NCBI RefSeq assembly: GCF_046557615.1
Contig: NZ_JBKIII010000003.1
Location: 226,517-290,516 of the forward strand
Origin: Haloferax sp046557615
GTDB taxonomy: Archaea > Halobacteriota > Halobacteria > Halobacteriales > Haloferacaceae
Length of the DNA stretch: 64,000 bases
Direction of reading: 5' to 3'
Notes under the pieces: generated by a model
Databases searched by the model: none
Seen by the model: only the letters and a program-made list of their open reading frames with translations
Told to the model about the DNA's origin: nothing
Shown: in pieces, positions 8,617 through 17,782 of the stretch
Layout: every line of letters begins with the position of its first letter
How positions within the stretch are numbered: position 1 is the first letter of the stretch
Position numbers and translations under genes: made by a program

Positions 8617-9803
8617 GGGCGACCACGCTCCAGAACCATCACACTGTGAACGGACGCACTTCCGCTCAAGTTGTGAATCAACCCCGTCTCAGGGTCGGGA
8701 ACCTGCCGGTGAGCCGAAACTTCGCCGCGGAATTGGTTGTGTATCTCGAGTGCTTGTGAGACACCTGTCGCCCCCAGTGGATGACCGCATCCGAGCAGTC
8801 CCCCACGTGGGTTAACACCAATATCGCCGTCGAGTTCGCTCCGGCCATCCTCGATGAACTGGCCGCCTTCACCCTTGTCAACCCACCCAAGGTCCTCGTA
8901 CTCGACGATTTCACTGATGGAGAAACAGTCGTGAATCTCCGCAACGTCGAGTTCACGAACTGGGTCGTCGATACCTGCCTGTTTGTACGCCTTTTCGGCC
9001 GCTGTCGTCGCCTGCGGCCAGCCAGACATCGAGGGGAGATTGTTGACGGAGTTGCTGGCGAAGCACGCCTGTCCACTTCCTGAGATGTACGTTGCTTCGT
9101 CTGTCACCGAGCGCGCCTTCTCTTCGCTCATCAGCAAGAGACCAGCCGCACCGTCAGTGATTCCGCTACAGTCGTACAGACAGAGTGGTGGCGAGAGCGG
9201 ATACGAATCCATTACCTCGTCGATAGTCACCTCCTTTTGGAACTGGGCGAACTCGTTGTGGGCGGCGTGGTTCTTATTCTTCTTACTCACCATCGCCAAC
9301 TGCTCGCGGGTCGTTCCGTACTCGTGCATGTGGCGCTGTGCGACCATCGCAAAGTACGGCGGCGCATTGAGTCCATTGACGCCGTCGAACTCACGGTCCA
9401 TCACGTTCGTCATGCTCGCTTGGGCTTCTCCGCCGTGGGCAGATGGTAGGTTCATCTTTTCGACACCCAGGACGAGCGCAACGTCGAGTTGCCCCGCAGC
9501 GATTGCAAGCCAGGCATACCGTAATGCGGCCTGCCCACTTGCACAGGCAAGTTCTGTCCGGGCGATCATCGTATCGACGTCTACACCCACCAGTTCGGCG
9601 ACCATCGGCGCGACGTGCGTCTGGAAGGCAAATCTCTCTGGTTGGACAGACCCAACGAACAAGCCTTCTACGTCCTCCGGCCCGATGTCTGGTACGTCTG
9701 CAAACGTTGCTTTCCCGGCCTCTTGAATCAAGTCTTTGTAGGTTGCGTCGCGGTTGCCCCACCGGGTATGGCCCCCGCCGACGATAGCGACGTTGCGTGT
9801 CAT
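8613..9803 (-). CDS. Thiolase-family acyl-CoA acyltransferase
   Basis: A 396-residue thiolase of the SCP-x-like archaeal group. The nucleophile is the Cys in TELACASGQAAL (about residue 87). EIHDCFSISE carries the active-site His (about 292), and LGCGHPLGATG (about 345) is the C-terminal box. It probably performs thiolysis of a 3-ketoacyl-CoA made by the upstream dehydrogenase/hydratase fusion. The gene lies between that fusion (47-bp gap) and DUF35 (4-bp overlap) in one operon. Confidence 0.9.
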   Translation of the reverse strand: MTRNVAIVGGGHTRWGNRDATYKDLIQEAGKATFADVPDIGPEDVEGLFVGSVQPERFAFQTHVAPMVAELVGVDVDTMIARTELACASGQAALRYAWLAIAAGQLDVALVLGVEKMNLPSAHGGEAQASMTNVMDREFDGVNGLNAPPYFAMVAQRHMHEYGTTREQLAMVSKKNKNHAAHNEFAQFQKEVTIDEVMDSYPLSPPLCLYDCSGITDGAAGLLLMSEEKARSVTDEATYISGSGQACFASNSVNNLPSMSGWPQATTAAEKAYKQAGIDDPVRELDVAEIHDCFSISEIVEYEDLGWVDKGEGGQFIEDGRSELDGDIGVNPRGGLLGCGHPLGATGVSQALEIHNQFRGEVSAHRQVPDPETGLIHNLSGSASVHSVMVLERGRP

Positions 9804-9850
9804 GTGTTGTGTTTTGTCATATTTGTTCGTTCACTTATCTATTTCGCCAA

Positions 9851-11794
9851 CTACTCCGAGAAGTTCGGATCACGGTCACCCTTGAAGGCGGCGACGCCTT
9901 CGAGCATGTCGTCGGTCGTCGTCAACAGACCGAATCCTTGGCTCTCTAGTGCCAGTGCGGCGTCGAGGCTAGCGTTCTGCCCCTCGTTGATGACGCTCTT
10001 TGCGACTTCGAGGGCGGTCTGTGGACCGTTCGCGATGTTCGAAACTGTCTGTTCGACATCTGATTCGAACTCGTCTTCGGGGACGGCCCGATTGAGTATC
10101 CCCCAATCGGCCGCTTTTTGTGCCGAAATCGGCTCACCCGTGAAGACGAGTTCTTTCGTTCGTGGCTCACCGAGGAGGCGAACGAGACGCTGGGTCCCGC
10201 CGCCACCGGGAATCAGCCCGAGATTGATTTCTGGACTTCCCAGTGTCGACCCTTCGGTGGCGATACGGATGTCGCAGGCCAACGTTATCTCCATGCCCGC
10301 GCCGAGACAGAATCCGTCTATCTTTGCGACCGTGGGCCGTGGGAACTCGTACACGGCTTGAATCGCCTCATCGACGTACATTAGTTCCGTTGGTTCCGCC
10401 GTGGTGAAGCCGGTGATATCTGCACCAGCAGAGAATGCTCGGTCACCAGCACCTTCGAAGACGACGACGGAGACCTCCTCGTCGTTCACCGTCTCCAGTA
10501 CTCGCTGGAGTTCGTCGAACATGTCGGTCGAGAACGCGTTGAGGCGTTCTTCGCGGTCGAACAGGACGTTCAATCGGCCGTCATCCGTCAGTTCGTGGCT
10601 GATGTAATGGTAGGGGCCGCCGTCCGCGTAGTCGTAGAACCCACGACCAGCGTCTTCACCGGTATGACCGGCGTTCACCAGTTCGACGAGGTACTCTGCG
10701 GGTTCGTACCGTTTCGCGCCGGTCGCCTCGTATAGCTCTCGCAATTTCCGCAAGACGACGTCTAACCCTAGCTTGTCTGCGGTCCTACACGTTCCCTCGG
10801 GAAGACCACCACCGAGACGCATCCCCACGTCAATGTCTTCGGGGTCAGCAACGCCGTCGCCGACCAGCTTGGCCGCTTCGTTTATCATTCGTGCTTCGAT
10901 TCGGACTGTATCGACTCCCGCTCCTTGGTCGGGCGCGTAATCGGCACCTTTGCTGTCCTCGTACTCGTAGAACCCTCGCCCGGTCTTACGACCCAAATCA
11001 CCGGCTTCGACACGTGATTGGACCGATTCGGGAACGGGGTCGTTCCACTGCTCGCGCGTGTGAGCAAAGATATCCAACCCACCGAAGTCGTTGAGTTCAA
11101 ACGGTCCCATCGGATACCCCCGGTGGAACGTCATTGCAGCATCCATCTCGCTGATACTGGCGGCTTCCTCGTCGAGCATCCACGCAGCTTCTCCCATGAA
11201 CGGTGTCAAGACGTTGTTGACGACGAATTGGGGGACGTCCTTGCGGACGAGTATCGGTGTCTTCTCTATCGACTCGACGAATTCATATGCCGCCTTTGCG
11301 ACAGCATCGTTCGTCTGTTCTCCGGAGACGACTTCGACGAGGTCCATCTTCACCGGGGGATTGAAGAAGTGGAGACCACAGCACCGGTCCGGTCGGTCTG
11401 TCGCCTCTGCGATGTCGCTCACGCGCAGACTGGACGTGTTCGTCGCAATGACGGTCTCCGGCTCTGATGCGGCATCAGCATCGGCGAAAATCTCGCGTTT
11501 AATCTCGAGGTCTTCGGGTGCTGCCTCGATGACGAGGTCGACCGATTCGACCGCAGCCGCGAGGTCGGTCGTCGTCTCGATCCGGCCGAGGACGGCCTCG
11601 GGTTCTTCGTCCAACTGGCCTTTCTCGGCAAGCTTGTTCAAACTCCATTCGATTTGGTCGTACCCCGACTCGACGATATCGGGTTCGATGTCTCGCATGA
11701 CGACGTCGTAGCCAGCCATTGCAGCCACTTCTGCGATACCGTGGCCCATGCTTCCCGCTCCGACGACCGCGAGGCTCTCTATCTCAATGTTCAT
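9851..11794 (-). CDS. 3-hydroxyacyl-CoA dehydrogenase / enoyl-CoA hydratase fusion
   Basis: A 647-residue bifunctional beta-oxidation enzyme. Residues 1-185 form the NAD-binding domain (VVGAGSMGHGIAE, then TNTSSL and HFFNPP). Residues about 190-390 hold two 3-hydroxyacyl-CoA dehydrogenase C-terminal domains. Residues about 390-647 are a crotonase domain with AFSAGADI and GFCLGAGMEITLACD forming the oxyanion hole. It would hydrate an enoyl-CoA and oxidise the 3-hydroxyacyl-CoA, feeding the thiolase downstream. The dehydrogenase-first order is the common archaeal one. The 112-bp gap to livF may contain an extra promoter. Confidence 0.92.
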   Translation of the reverse strand: MNIEIESLAVVGAGSMGHGIAEVAAMAGYDVVMRDIEPDIVESGYDQIEWSLNKLAEKGQLDEEPEAVLGRIETTTDLAAAVESVDLVIEAAPEDLEIKREIFADADAASEPETVIATNTSSLRVSDIAEATDRPDRCCGLHFFNPPVKMDLVEVVSGEQTNDAVAKAAYEFVESIEKTPILVRKDVPQFVVNNVLTPFMGEAAWMLDEEAASISEMDAAMTFHRGYPMGPFELNDFGGLDIFAHTREQWNDPVPESVQSRVEAGDLGRKTGRGFYEYEDSKGADYAPDQGAGVDTVRIEARMINEAAKLVGDGVADPEDIDVGMRLGGGLPEGTCRTADKLGLDVVLRKLRELYEATGAKRYEPAEYLVELVNAGHTGEDAGRGFYDYADGGPYHYISHELTDDGRLNVLFDREERLNAFSTDMFDELQRVLETVNDEEVSVVVFEGAGDRAFSAGADITGFTTAEPTELMYVDEAIQAVYEFPRPTVAKIDGFCLGAGMEITLACDIRIATEGSTLGSPEINLGLIPGGGGTQRLVRLLGEPRTKELVFTGEPISAQKAADWGILNRAVPEDEFESDVEQTVSNIANGPQTALEVAKSVINEGQNASLDAALALESQGFGLLTTTDDMLEGVAAFKGDRDPNFSE

Positions 11795-11906
11795 CGTACT
11801 CGTCTCCGTTCGTGTGGTTTTTGATGTTGTTGTAATTCATCTTGCAATTACTCCGTTCTGGTTGGGAATCGTGGTCGGCTAGTCGAGCTGTGGTTGGCAC
11901 AACCGG

Positions 11907-12614
11907 TCACACTCCCAGATACTCTTGTCTCAGCTCAGTATCGGTTTTGAGCCGTTCTGTCGTTACTTCGTCCACGATACGACCCTCGTCGATGATGTAG
12001 TGTCGGTCCGCCACAGCCATCGCGACGGCAACGTTCTGCTCGACGAGGAGTACCGTCACATTCCGGTCATCACTTATCTCTTTGATGATAGACTCGATTC
12101 GTCTGACGATGTACGGTGCGAGTCCCTCACAGGGTTCGTCCAAGAGAATCATCTCCGGGTTTGCAACGAGACTCCGCGCGATAGCCAACATCTGCTGTTC
12201 GCCGCCACTCATGTTCTTCGAGAGGCGATTTCGCATTTTGTTGAGTTCGGGGAACTGCTCGAATACGGTCGCGACATCTAAGGGGTCGTTCGCGTGGTTC
12301 GCCGCAAGTCTGATGTTCTCTTCGACGGTGAGTTCGCTGAAGCAGCGGCGTCCTTCGGGGACAAGCGAGAGTCCGAGTTTCGGTATCTCGTAACTTTGAG
12401 CCGCTTGCAAATCGTGGCCATCGAACGTGATGCTACCACCGCGAATCTGTGGCTCGTCGGCACCGACTATCGCTCGCATCGTCGTCGTCTTCCCCGCGCC
12501 GTTCCGGCCAAGGAGCGAGACGACTTCGTCACGGTCGATCGAGAGGTCCACGCCGAACAGTACCTGACCAGTCTCGTAACCCGCCTCCAAGTCGGATACG
12601 TCGAGAAGCGTCAT
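11907..12614 (-). CDS. livF: Branched-chain-type ABC importer, ATP-binding protein LivF
   Basis: A 235-residue ATPase of the HAAT (hydrophobic amino acid) ABC importer family. It has Walker A GRNGAGKTTT, the signature SGGEQQMLAIARSL and Walker B MILLDEP followed by CEGLAP, the LivF-specific variant. It pairs with LivG to power uptake through LivH-LivM. The start overlaps the livG stop by four bases. In this cluster the transporter more likely carries a carboxylate or aromatic compound than leucine itself (inference from neighbours). Confidence 0.92.
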   Translation of the reverse strand: MTLLDVSDLEAGYETGQVLFGVDLSIDRDEVVSLLGRNGAGKTTTMRAIVGADEPQIRGGSITFDGHDLQAAQSYEIPKLGLSLVPEGRRCFSELTVEENIRLAANHANDPLDVATVFEQFPELNKMRNRLSKNMSGGEQQMLAIARSLVANPEMILLDEPCEGLAPYIVRRIESIIKEISDDRNVTVLLVEQNVAVAMAVADRHYIIDEGRIVDEVTTERLKTDTELRQEYLGV

Positions 12615-13420
12615 AGCTCCTCCCGCATCCCGCCGAGGTAGGCGTTTTGCACTTCTTCATTTCCACGAATCTCTTCCGGACTCCCCGTCGCAAGAATTTC
12701 TCCTTGGTTGAGGACGGTGATTCGGTCACTCATCGAGAGGACAATACTCATGTCGTGTTCGATGAGGAGGATGGTGAGGTCGAGTTCGCGTTGTAATTCG
12801 TCCACCATGTCGGCGGTCTCTTTGGTCTCGGATGTCCCCATCCCGCTTGTCGGCTCATCGAGCAACAGCATCGACGGCTCGGTCGCCAGTGCGATGGCGA
12901 TTCCAAGTCGTCGCTGGTCTCCGTGCGAGAGGTTCTTCGTCTTGACGTGGTGTTGGTCGTGGAGCCCAACCCGTTCGAGGTATTCGAAGGCCTCCTCTTG
13001 GTACATCGCTTGGCCGTCGCCGAGGACGTTCAACGTGAACGTTCCCGACTGGACTGTCTGAACGACAATCCGGACGTTTTCGAGGACAGTGAGGTCGTTG
13101 AACAGTTGATTCGACTGGAACGACCGTGCGAGCCCGCGGTGGGGCCGAGATTCCTCAGCGAGGTGCGTTATCTCCTCGTCATCGAACCAGACGCTACCTT
13201 CTGTCGGGTCGAGTACACCAGTGATGGTGTTGAACAGCGTCGTCTTTCCGGCCCCATTCGGTCCGATAATCGCGTGCAGTTCGCCTCGTTCGACGGTCAG
13301 GTCGACGTTTCTGAGGGCGACCACGCCACCGAACGTCTTCGTGAGCCCATCAGTTCGGAGAATCGTGTCTTCCGGTGTCGCAGCGGCCGTCGGTCCGTCT
13401 TTCAGCGTTGTTTCGTTCAT
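12611..13420 (-). CDS. livG: Branched-chain-type ABC importer, ATP-binding protein LivG
   Basis: A 269-residue ATPase with Walker A GPNGAGKTTLFN, the Q-loop region FQSNQLFNDLTVLENV, the signature LSHGDQRRLGIAIAL (H replaces the second G, as in some LivG proteins) and Walker B MLLLDEPTSGM. About 25 residues precede the ATPase domain. It overlaps livM and livF by four bases each, so the five transporter genes are translationally coupled except at livK-livH. Confidence 0.92.
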   Translation of the reverse strand: MNETTLKDGPTAAATPEDTILRTDGLTKTFGGVVALRNVDLTVERGELHAIIGPNGAGKTTLFNTITGVLDPTEGSVWFDDEEITHLAEESRPHRGLARSFQSNQLFNDLTVLENVRIVVQTVQSGTFTLNVLGDGQAMYQEEAFEYLERVGLHDQHHVKTKNLSHGDQRRLGIAIALATEPSMLLLDEPTSGMGTSETKETADMVDELQRELDLTILLIEHDMSIVLSMSDRITVLNQGEILATGSPEEIRGNEEVQNAYLGGMREEL

Positions 13421-14532
13421 GTTCGGTCTCCGTTGAGTCTATCGTAAACACGCTCGATGCCTCCGCGGAACAGTCCCCACACACCTTCACGAGGTGCGAC
13501 GAGAACCGCCACCACGAACAGCAGCCCGAGGAAGAATTGCCAGTAGGCAAGCACTCCGGACAGCTCTATTGTCACCAGCGGGAACTCCGATACTGGAAGT
13601 ACGAGCGTCTCGAACTCCGTGAGGAAGTCTTCGGCGAACAGCCAGACAAACGCGCCCGCTGCTGGGCCGAGGAAGTAATTCGTCCCACCGAGGATGGTCA
13701 TCAAGATGATGTCACCACTCGTGGTTATCGAGAGGTTCTGAAGCGTCGCTCCTTGATTGTTTATCTCCAAGAGAACGCCCGCTAGCGACGTGAACGCAGC
13801 ACTGAACGTGAACGCCCACACCTTGTACCGCTTGGTGTCGATGCCGACAGCACGGGCCAACTGCTCGTTCTCCCGGAGCGCAGCAAGCGTCCGGCCGAAC
13901 GGCGAGCGAACCAGTTGCCACAGCGCCAACATACCGAACAGGAAGACTGCGGCGAGGAGATAGTACCAGTCGAAGCTAACCCACCCCAGCGAGACGTACA
14001 TCACACCGCGGTAGCTTTCTATCCACGTCGGAAGTGCGCCACTGATGCCGGTACTCCCGCCGGTGAGGCCACCGTAGTTCTGATTGACGATGAAGTAGAC
14101 CGACTGGGCGAACGCCAGAGTCAACATAGCGAAGTATATCTCGCCTTTCTCGACCGTGAGACGACCAAGAAGGTAACCCAGCGTCGTCGCCGCGGCAACT
14201 CCGACAACCGCCGCGAGAATGAACGGCAAGTCCAATCGAACGAGGCTGATGGCGACGCCGTACGTGCCGATTCCGAGGAACATCGAATGGCCGAACGAAA
14301 GTAGGCCAGAGTACCCGATGAGCAGGTTGAACGACACGGCAAACAGCATCCAGATGAGGATGGTGTTGGCGATTTGTTCGTACCCGAGGAGCGCCGGGTG
14401 CGAGACGACTGGCCGGATGAAGACGACGATAGCGATGAGTCCGAGAGGGACTTGCAGTTTCGTTATCGACTCCGGCGTCACGGCGTTGATGACTCTGGTC
14501 ACGAGTGAGTTCGGGGAGCGCTGTCCGCTCAT
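13417..14532 (-). CDS. livM: Branched-chain-type ABC importer, permease LivM
   Basis: A 371-residue membrane permease of the LivM family with about nine hydrophobic segments. It has the family motif YSGLLSFGHSMFLGIGTY near residue 72 and the cytoplasmic coupling segment RTLAALRENEQLARAVGID near residue 205. The C-terminus ends in a short basic tail. It overlaps livH and livG by four bases each. Confidence 0.92.
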   Translation of the reverse strand: MSGQRSPNSLVTRVINAVTPESITKLQVPLGLIAIVVFIRPVVSHPALLGYEQIANTILIWMLFAVSFNLLIGYSGLLSFGHSMFLGIGTYGVAISLVRLDLPFILAAVVGVAAATTLGYLLGRLTVEKGEIYFAMLTLAFAQSVYFIVNQNYGGLTGGSTGISGALPTWIESYRGVMYVSLGWVSFDWYYLLAAVFLFGMLALWQLVRSPFGRTLAALRENEQLARAVGIDTKRYKVWAFTFSAAFTSLAGVLLEINNQGATLQNLSITTSGDIILMTILGGTNYFLGPAAGAFVWLFAEDFLTEFETLVLPVSEFPLVTIELSGVLAYWQFFLGLLFVVAVLVAPREGVWGLFRGGIERVYDRLNGDRT

Positions 14533-15557
14533 TCGAGAAAGCCCTCCTGACCGAACAATCCGCGTGGTCTAACGAGCAGAACGGCAATCATCACGAGGTA
14601 GGGCATCAACCCGCCGATGCCTGGGATTGCAACCGCATCGATAGTGGTTCGAATCGCCAACGTTTCGAGGACGAGTGGCGTCAGAAACACTGCCTCTCCG
14701 ATGAGCAGTCCTGATACGACGCTCCCGAACAGGCTTCCAATGCCACCGACCACGACGACGACGAACGCGAGGATGATAAACTGGTCGCCCATCCCGATAT
14801 CCATCCCGAGTTCCGTTCCTCGGAGGACGCCGCCTAATCCAGCGGTCGCAGCACCGAGGAAGAACATCAAGACGAATCGAATGGGGATGTTGACACCCAC
14901 TAATTCGGCCATCTCGCGGTCGAGTACACCTGCTCGCACAGACAGTCCGAAGTCGGTCCGTTCGATAAGCACGTACACCGAAGCGACGATGAGGATGCTT
15001 ACGACCACCGTGAACAGTCTGAACTGGGCGACGTTGGTGACGACGAGGTCGATGCTCGACGACAAGACGGCTGGTTTCGGCACGCTCAGGGGTGATGCGC
15101 CCCAGATTGCACGAGTCGCCTCGTTCAGCATCAGTGCCAATCCAAACGTCGCCAACAATCCGATAAGTGGCGTCTCGTCGTACAGTCGGTAGAGGATAGT
15201 GCGTTCGATGACAATCCCGAGAACACCAACCAACACTGGAACGACGACCAGTGCCACCCAGAAGGAGAGGCCCCAGCCAACGACGACCTGGAACGTCAGG
15301 TACGCCCCTAACATGAACAACGCGCCGTGGGCGAAGTTGACCACGCCGAGCAATCCAAGGATGATGGACAGCCCCAGCGCCAAGAGGACGAGAATGAACC
15401 CGTAGACGAGTCCACCGACTAACTGGTCAACGAACAGCCCAGGTCGCAAGGCGAACGCGTTCGCTAAGAGGACCAGTAGAACGGCCCAGAACACGAGTGC
15501 GTTCCGTGACCACTGGGTGTTTGAAGGGTCGAGCGTTCGCGGTAGTTTGTATTCCAT
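14529..15557 (-). CDS. livH: Branched-chain-type ABC importer, permease LivH
   Basis: A 342-residue LivH-type permease with eight or so membrane segments. The motif LGLLGVVNFAHGALFMLGAY is typical. The coupling-helix segment VRAGVLDREMAELVGVNI is near residue 205, and GGIGSLFGSVVSGLLIGEA near residue 272. It starts 9 bp after the livK stop and overlaps livM by four bases. Confidence 0.92.
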   Translation of the reverse strand: MEYKLPRTLDPSNTQWSRNALVFWAVLLVLLANAFALRPGLFVDQLVGGLVYGFILVLLALGLSIILGLLGVVNFAHGALFMLGAYLTFQVVVGWGLSFWVALVVVPVLVGVLGIVIERTILYRLYDETPLIGLLATFGLALMLNEATRAIWGASPLSVPKPAVLSSSIDLVVTNVAQFRLFTVVVSILIVASVYVLIERTDFGLSVRAGVLDREMAELVGVNIPIRFVLMFFLGAATAGLGGVLRGTELGMDIGMGDQFIILAFVVVVVGGIGSLFGSVVSGLLIGEAVFLTPLVLETLAIRTTIDAVAIPGIGGLMPYLVMIAVLLVRPRGLFGQEGFLE

Positions 15558-15566
15558 GATTTCGGG

Positions 15567-16883
15567 CTACAGCTGGCAGCCAGTTTCCTCGCAGGCCCGA
15601 GCAAGCTCGTCGCCCGCGATTGTCTCGTCGACGCCGAACCATTCCTTCCACGGGTCGTCTTTCATCTCCCCGGTATCGAGTCCCGAGACGACGTGCGTCG
15701 GTTGGATGAGCTGATGGTCACACTCGCGCCAGTACATCGTCCCTGACTGAATGTCGGAGACAGGTCCCTCGATTTGGTGGCCTTCCAACTCGGTTGTGAT
15801 ATCGGCACCAGCCGTCGAACCAGCTCGCATCGCCGCACGAACCTGCTGATCGAGAGACGTGTACGCCATATAATGACGTGCGAATGGGTCGGTGTCGCCT
15901 TCGTCAACCACGCGTTGTTTGAACTCGTCGGCCCCTTCGACAGCGTTCGCCCACCCAGTTGGGCCAATATCGACTGCGGACGCGGCATCTTTCCCGAGGC
16001 CCCAGAGGACGAGGTCTTCGAACTGGTGGTACATCAGCGTCAACTCCTCGTGGAGTCCCGTGTTCATCATTTGCTCGGTCGCCAGTCTCGCGTCGAGTCC
16101 GGGGATGAGAAGCGCCACAGCATCCGCGTCGGAGTTCTGGACGTTGTTGATGTATTGTGTGTAGTCGTCGCCGGGGAACGGCGTCGCGTCCGACCCGACG
16201 ACCGAAGCGCCGTTCTCTTCGAGCGTCGCGGAGATAACCTTCTGTGCGGTCTGTCCCCATACGTAATCAGAGTAGAGGATGTACCACGAGTCGGCTTCGT
16301 TCGCCATCCGCGGTCCAGCCGAACGAGCCATCATCGTATTCGACTGATAGACGCTGAACATATGTTCTGCACACGCACTTCCCGTGATAGAGTCTGATGC
16401 ACCCTGGGCGATATACGACACACCGTTGTCGGACGCCCACGACCCCATACTCGTACAGACCGCAGACGAGATTCCGCCGTGTGCAAAGTCGATGCCGTCG
16501 GATGTGACGGCCCGTTTCATACGTTCGAGCGCCGTACTCGGGTTCGTCTCAGTGTCGTATTCTTTCAGTGTGATAGAGATGCCAAACTCCTCTTCGAGGT
16601 CTTGCTTCGCAAGTATCGACCCCGTCGTCACCGATTCGCCCCACGGAGCGAACGCGCCCGTATACGGGGCGAAGACGCCGACTGTGAGTTCTTCGATGTC
16701 ACTGCCGGAAGAGCCGCCACCCGACGACCCCGAGTCGTCATCGTTTCCGCTACCGGAATCGCCGGAACCACCGGAGTCGTCAGCATCGCCGGGACTTCCA
16801 GCACAACCAGCCAGCCCTGCAATCCCAGCTGTCGAGGCTACACCTATCTGTTTCAGCAGCTGTCGTCTGCTATTGACAACCAT
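15567..16883 (-). CDS. Solute-binding lipoprotein of the liv-type ABC importer
   Basis: A 438-residue periplasmic-binding-protein family 6 (LivK-like) receptor. The N-terminus has a twin-arginine signal (SRRQLLKQIG, residues 5-14) and a lipobox LAGC with Cys27, then a Ser/Gly/Asp-rich linker to about residue 63. This is the usual design of haloarchaeal Tat-exported lipoproteins. The mature part starts TVGVFAPYTGAFAPWG, typical for the family. First gene of the nine-gene operon reaching down to 6505. The ATG at 16883 lies about 27 bases from a TATA box, supporting this start and a leaderless message. Confidence 0.9.
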   Translation of the reverse strand: MVVNSRRQLLKQIGVASTAGIAGLAGCAGSPGDADDSGGSGDSGSGNDDDSGSSGGGSSGSDIEELTVGVFAPYTGAFAPWGESVTTGSILAKQDLEEEFGISITLKEYDTETNPSTALERMKRAVTSDGIDFAHGGISSAVCTSMGSWASDNGVSYIAQGASDSITGSACAEHMFSVYQSNTMMARSAGPRMANEADSWYILYSDYVWGQTAQKVISATLEENGASVVGSDATPFPGDDYTQYINNVQNSDADAVALLIPGLDARLATEQMMNTGLHEELTLMYHQFEDLVLWGLGKDAASAVDIGPTGWANAVEGADEFKQRVVDEGDTDPFARHYMAYTSLDQQVRAAMRAGSTAGADITTELEGHQIEGPVSDIQSGTMYWRECDHQLIQPTHVVSGLDTGEMKDDPWKEWFGVDETIAGDELARACEETGCQL

Positions 16884-16904
16884 ACTCCTACGAGTGGTAA
16901 TATC

Positions 16905-16913
16905 ATATTTATA
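16905..16913 (-). promoter_or_regulatory. TATA box of the liv / beta-oxidation operon
   Basis: On the minus strand TATAAATAT is centred about 26 bases upstream of the ATG at 16883. This is the spacing expected for leaderless haloarchaeal transcripts. It is the clearest promoter seen for the operon. Confidence 0.6.
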
Positions 16914-16940
16914 GATTATGGAGAATCATATCCCATCGAT

Positions 16941-16962
16941 GTTCACTCCACTCATAGTGAAC
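16941..16962. promoter_or_regulatory. Inverted repeat upstream of the liv promoter, candidate IclR site
   Basis: GTTCACT (16941-16947) and AGTGAAC (16956-16962) are perfect 7-base arms with an 8-base spacer. They lie about 30 bp upstream of the TATA box and downstream of the IclR-type gene. Position and symmetry suggest an activator or repressor site for that regulator (inference). Confidence 0.5.
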
Positions 16963-17020
16963 ACGAGCCGTGCAATAGGTGCCACATACCATCGCTCTAC
17001 GGCACCGGTGCCACCGAAAG

Positions 17021-17782
17021 TCACGGCGAGTACTGGTAGTTTACAGACACGATGTTGGCCGATTTCTGTACTTCTCGCGCGAGTTCTGCCCGGTACTCTT
17101 CGTCCCGGAGTCGGTCGGTAGGACAAACCACACCCAGCGACCCTATCACTTGGTCATCGACTTCGACCGGTGCGGCGACAACACCCATTCCAACGACCTG
17201 CTCGTTCCAGTCAACTGCGTATCCCTGCTCTTTTATCTTCTTGAGTTCGTCGCACAACTCGTCGCGGTCAGTTATCGTATGGTCCGTCATTGCGACCAAG
17301 TCGTGTTCTTCGATGATACGGTCTCGACGGTCTTCGGGGTAATTCGCAAGCATCACTTTCCCGGCGGCGTGTGTGTGAATTGGAATCGTAATTCCCGGAT
17401 AGATGCCCAGTTTCAGTGATTCAGCGCTATGTTCTGCGTGGAGAATTACGAACCGGCCACGCTCTTCGATGTTCGCACTGGCGATTTCCCCCGTGTTCTC
17501 CACGATTCGCTCAAGTTCGGGCTTGGCAATGTGGAACAATCGATTTCGATACTTCATCTGGCCACCGAATTCCAATAGTCGGAATCCGAGTCGGTATCTT
17601 CCGTCGTCGTTGATCACGTACCCTATCGACGTCAGGGTGCGGAGGTAGTCATGGACGGTACTCTTCGGGAGGTCGATCTTCCGGGACAGTTCGGCGACGC
17701 CGACTTCTTTCTCATCTTTCAACAACTCGAGTATTTCGAACGCACGTTCGATAGTCTTTAGACCGGTCGTACTCTCTTTCAT
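17021..17782 (-). CDS. IclR-family transcriptional regulator
   Basis: A 253-residue IclR regulator. The N-terminal winged helix (TIERAFEILELLKDEKEVGV..LSRKIDLPKSTVHDYLRTL) is followed by the IclR effector domain with RNRLFHIA, HTHAAGKVMLA and GYAVDWNEQVVGMG. The ATG at 17782 is preferred over a GTG five codons upstream. It is encoded 137 bp upstream of the liv operon in the same direction. It most likely senses a pathway intermediate and controls the operon. A 12-base palindrome GGCACCGGTGCC (17001-17012) sits just after the stop codon. Confidence 0.9.
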   Translation of the reverse strand: MKESTTGLKTIERAFEILELLKDEKEVGVAELSRKIDLPKSTVHDYLRTLTSIGYVINDDGRYRLGFRLLEFGGQMKYRNRLFHIAKPELERIVENTGEIASANIEERGRFVILHAEHSAESLKLGIYPGITIPIHTHAAGKVMLANYPEDRRDRIIEEHDLVAMTDHTITDRDELCDELKKIKEQGYAVDWNEQVVGMGVVAAPVEVDDQVIGSLGVVCPTDRLRDEEYRAELAREVQKSANIVSVNYQYSP

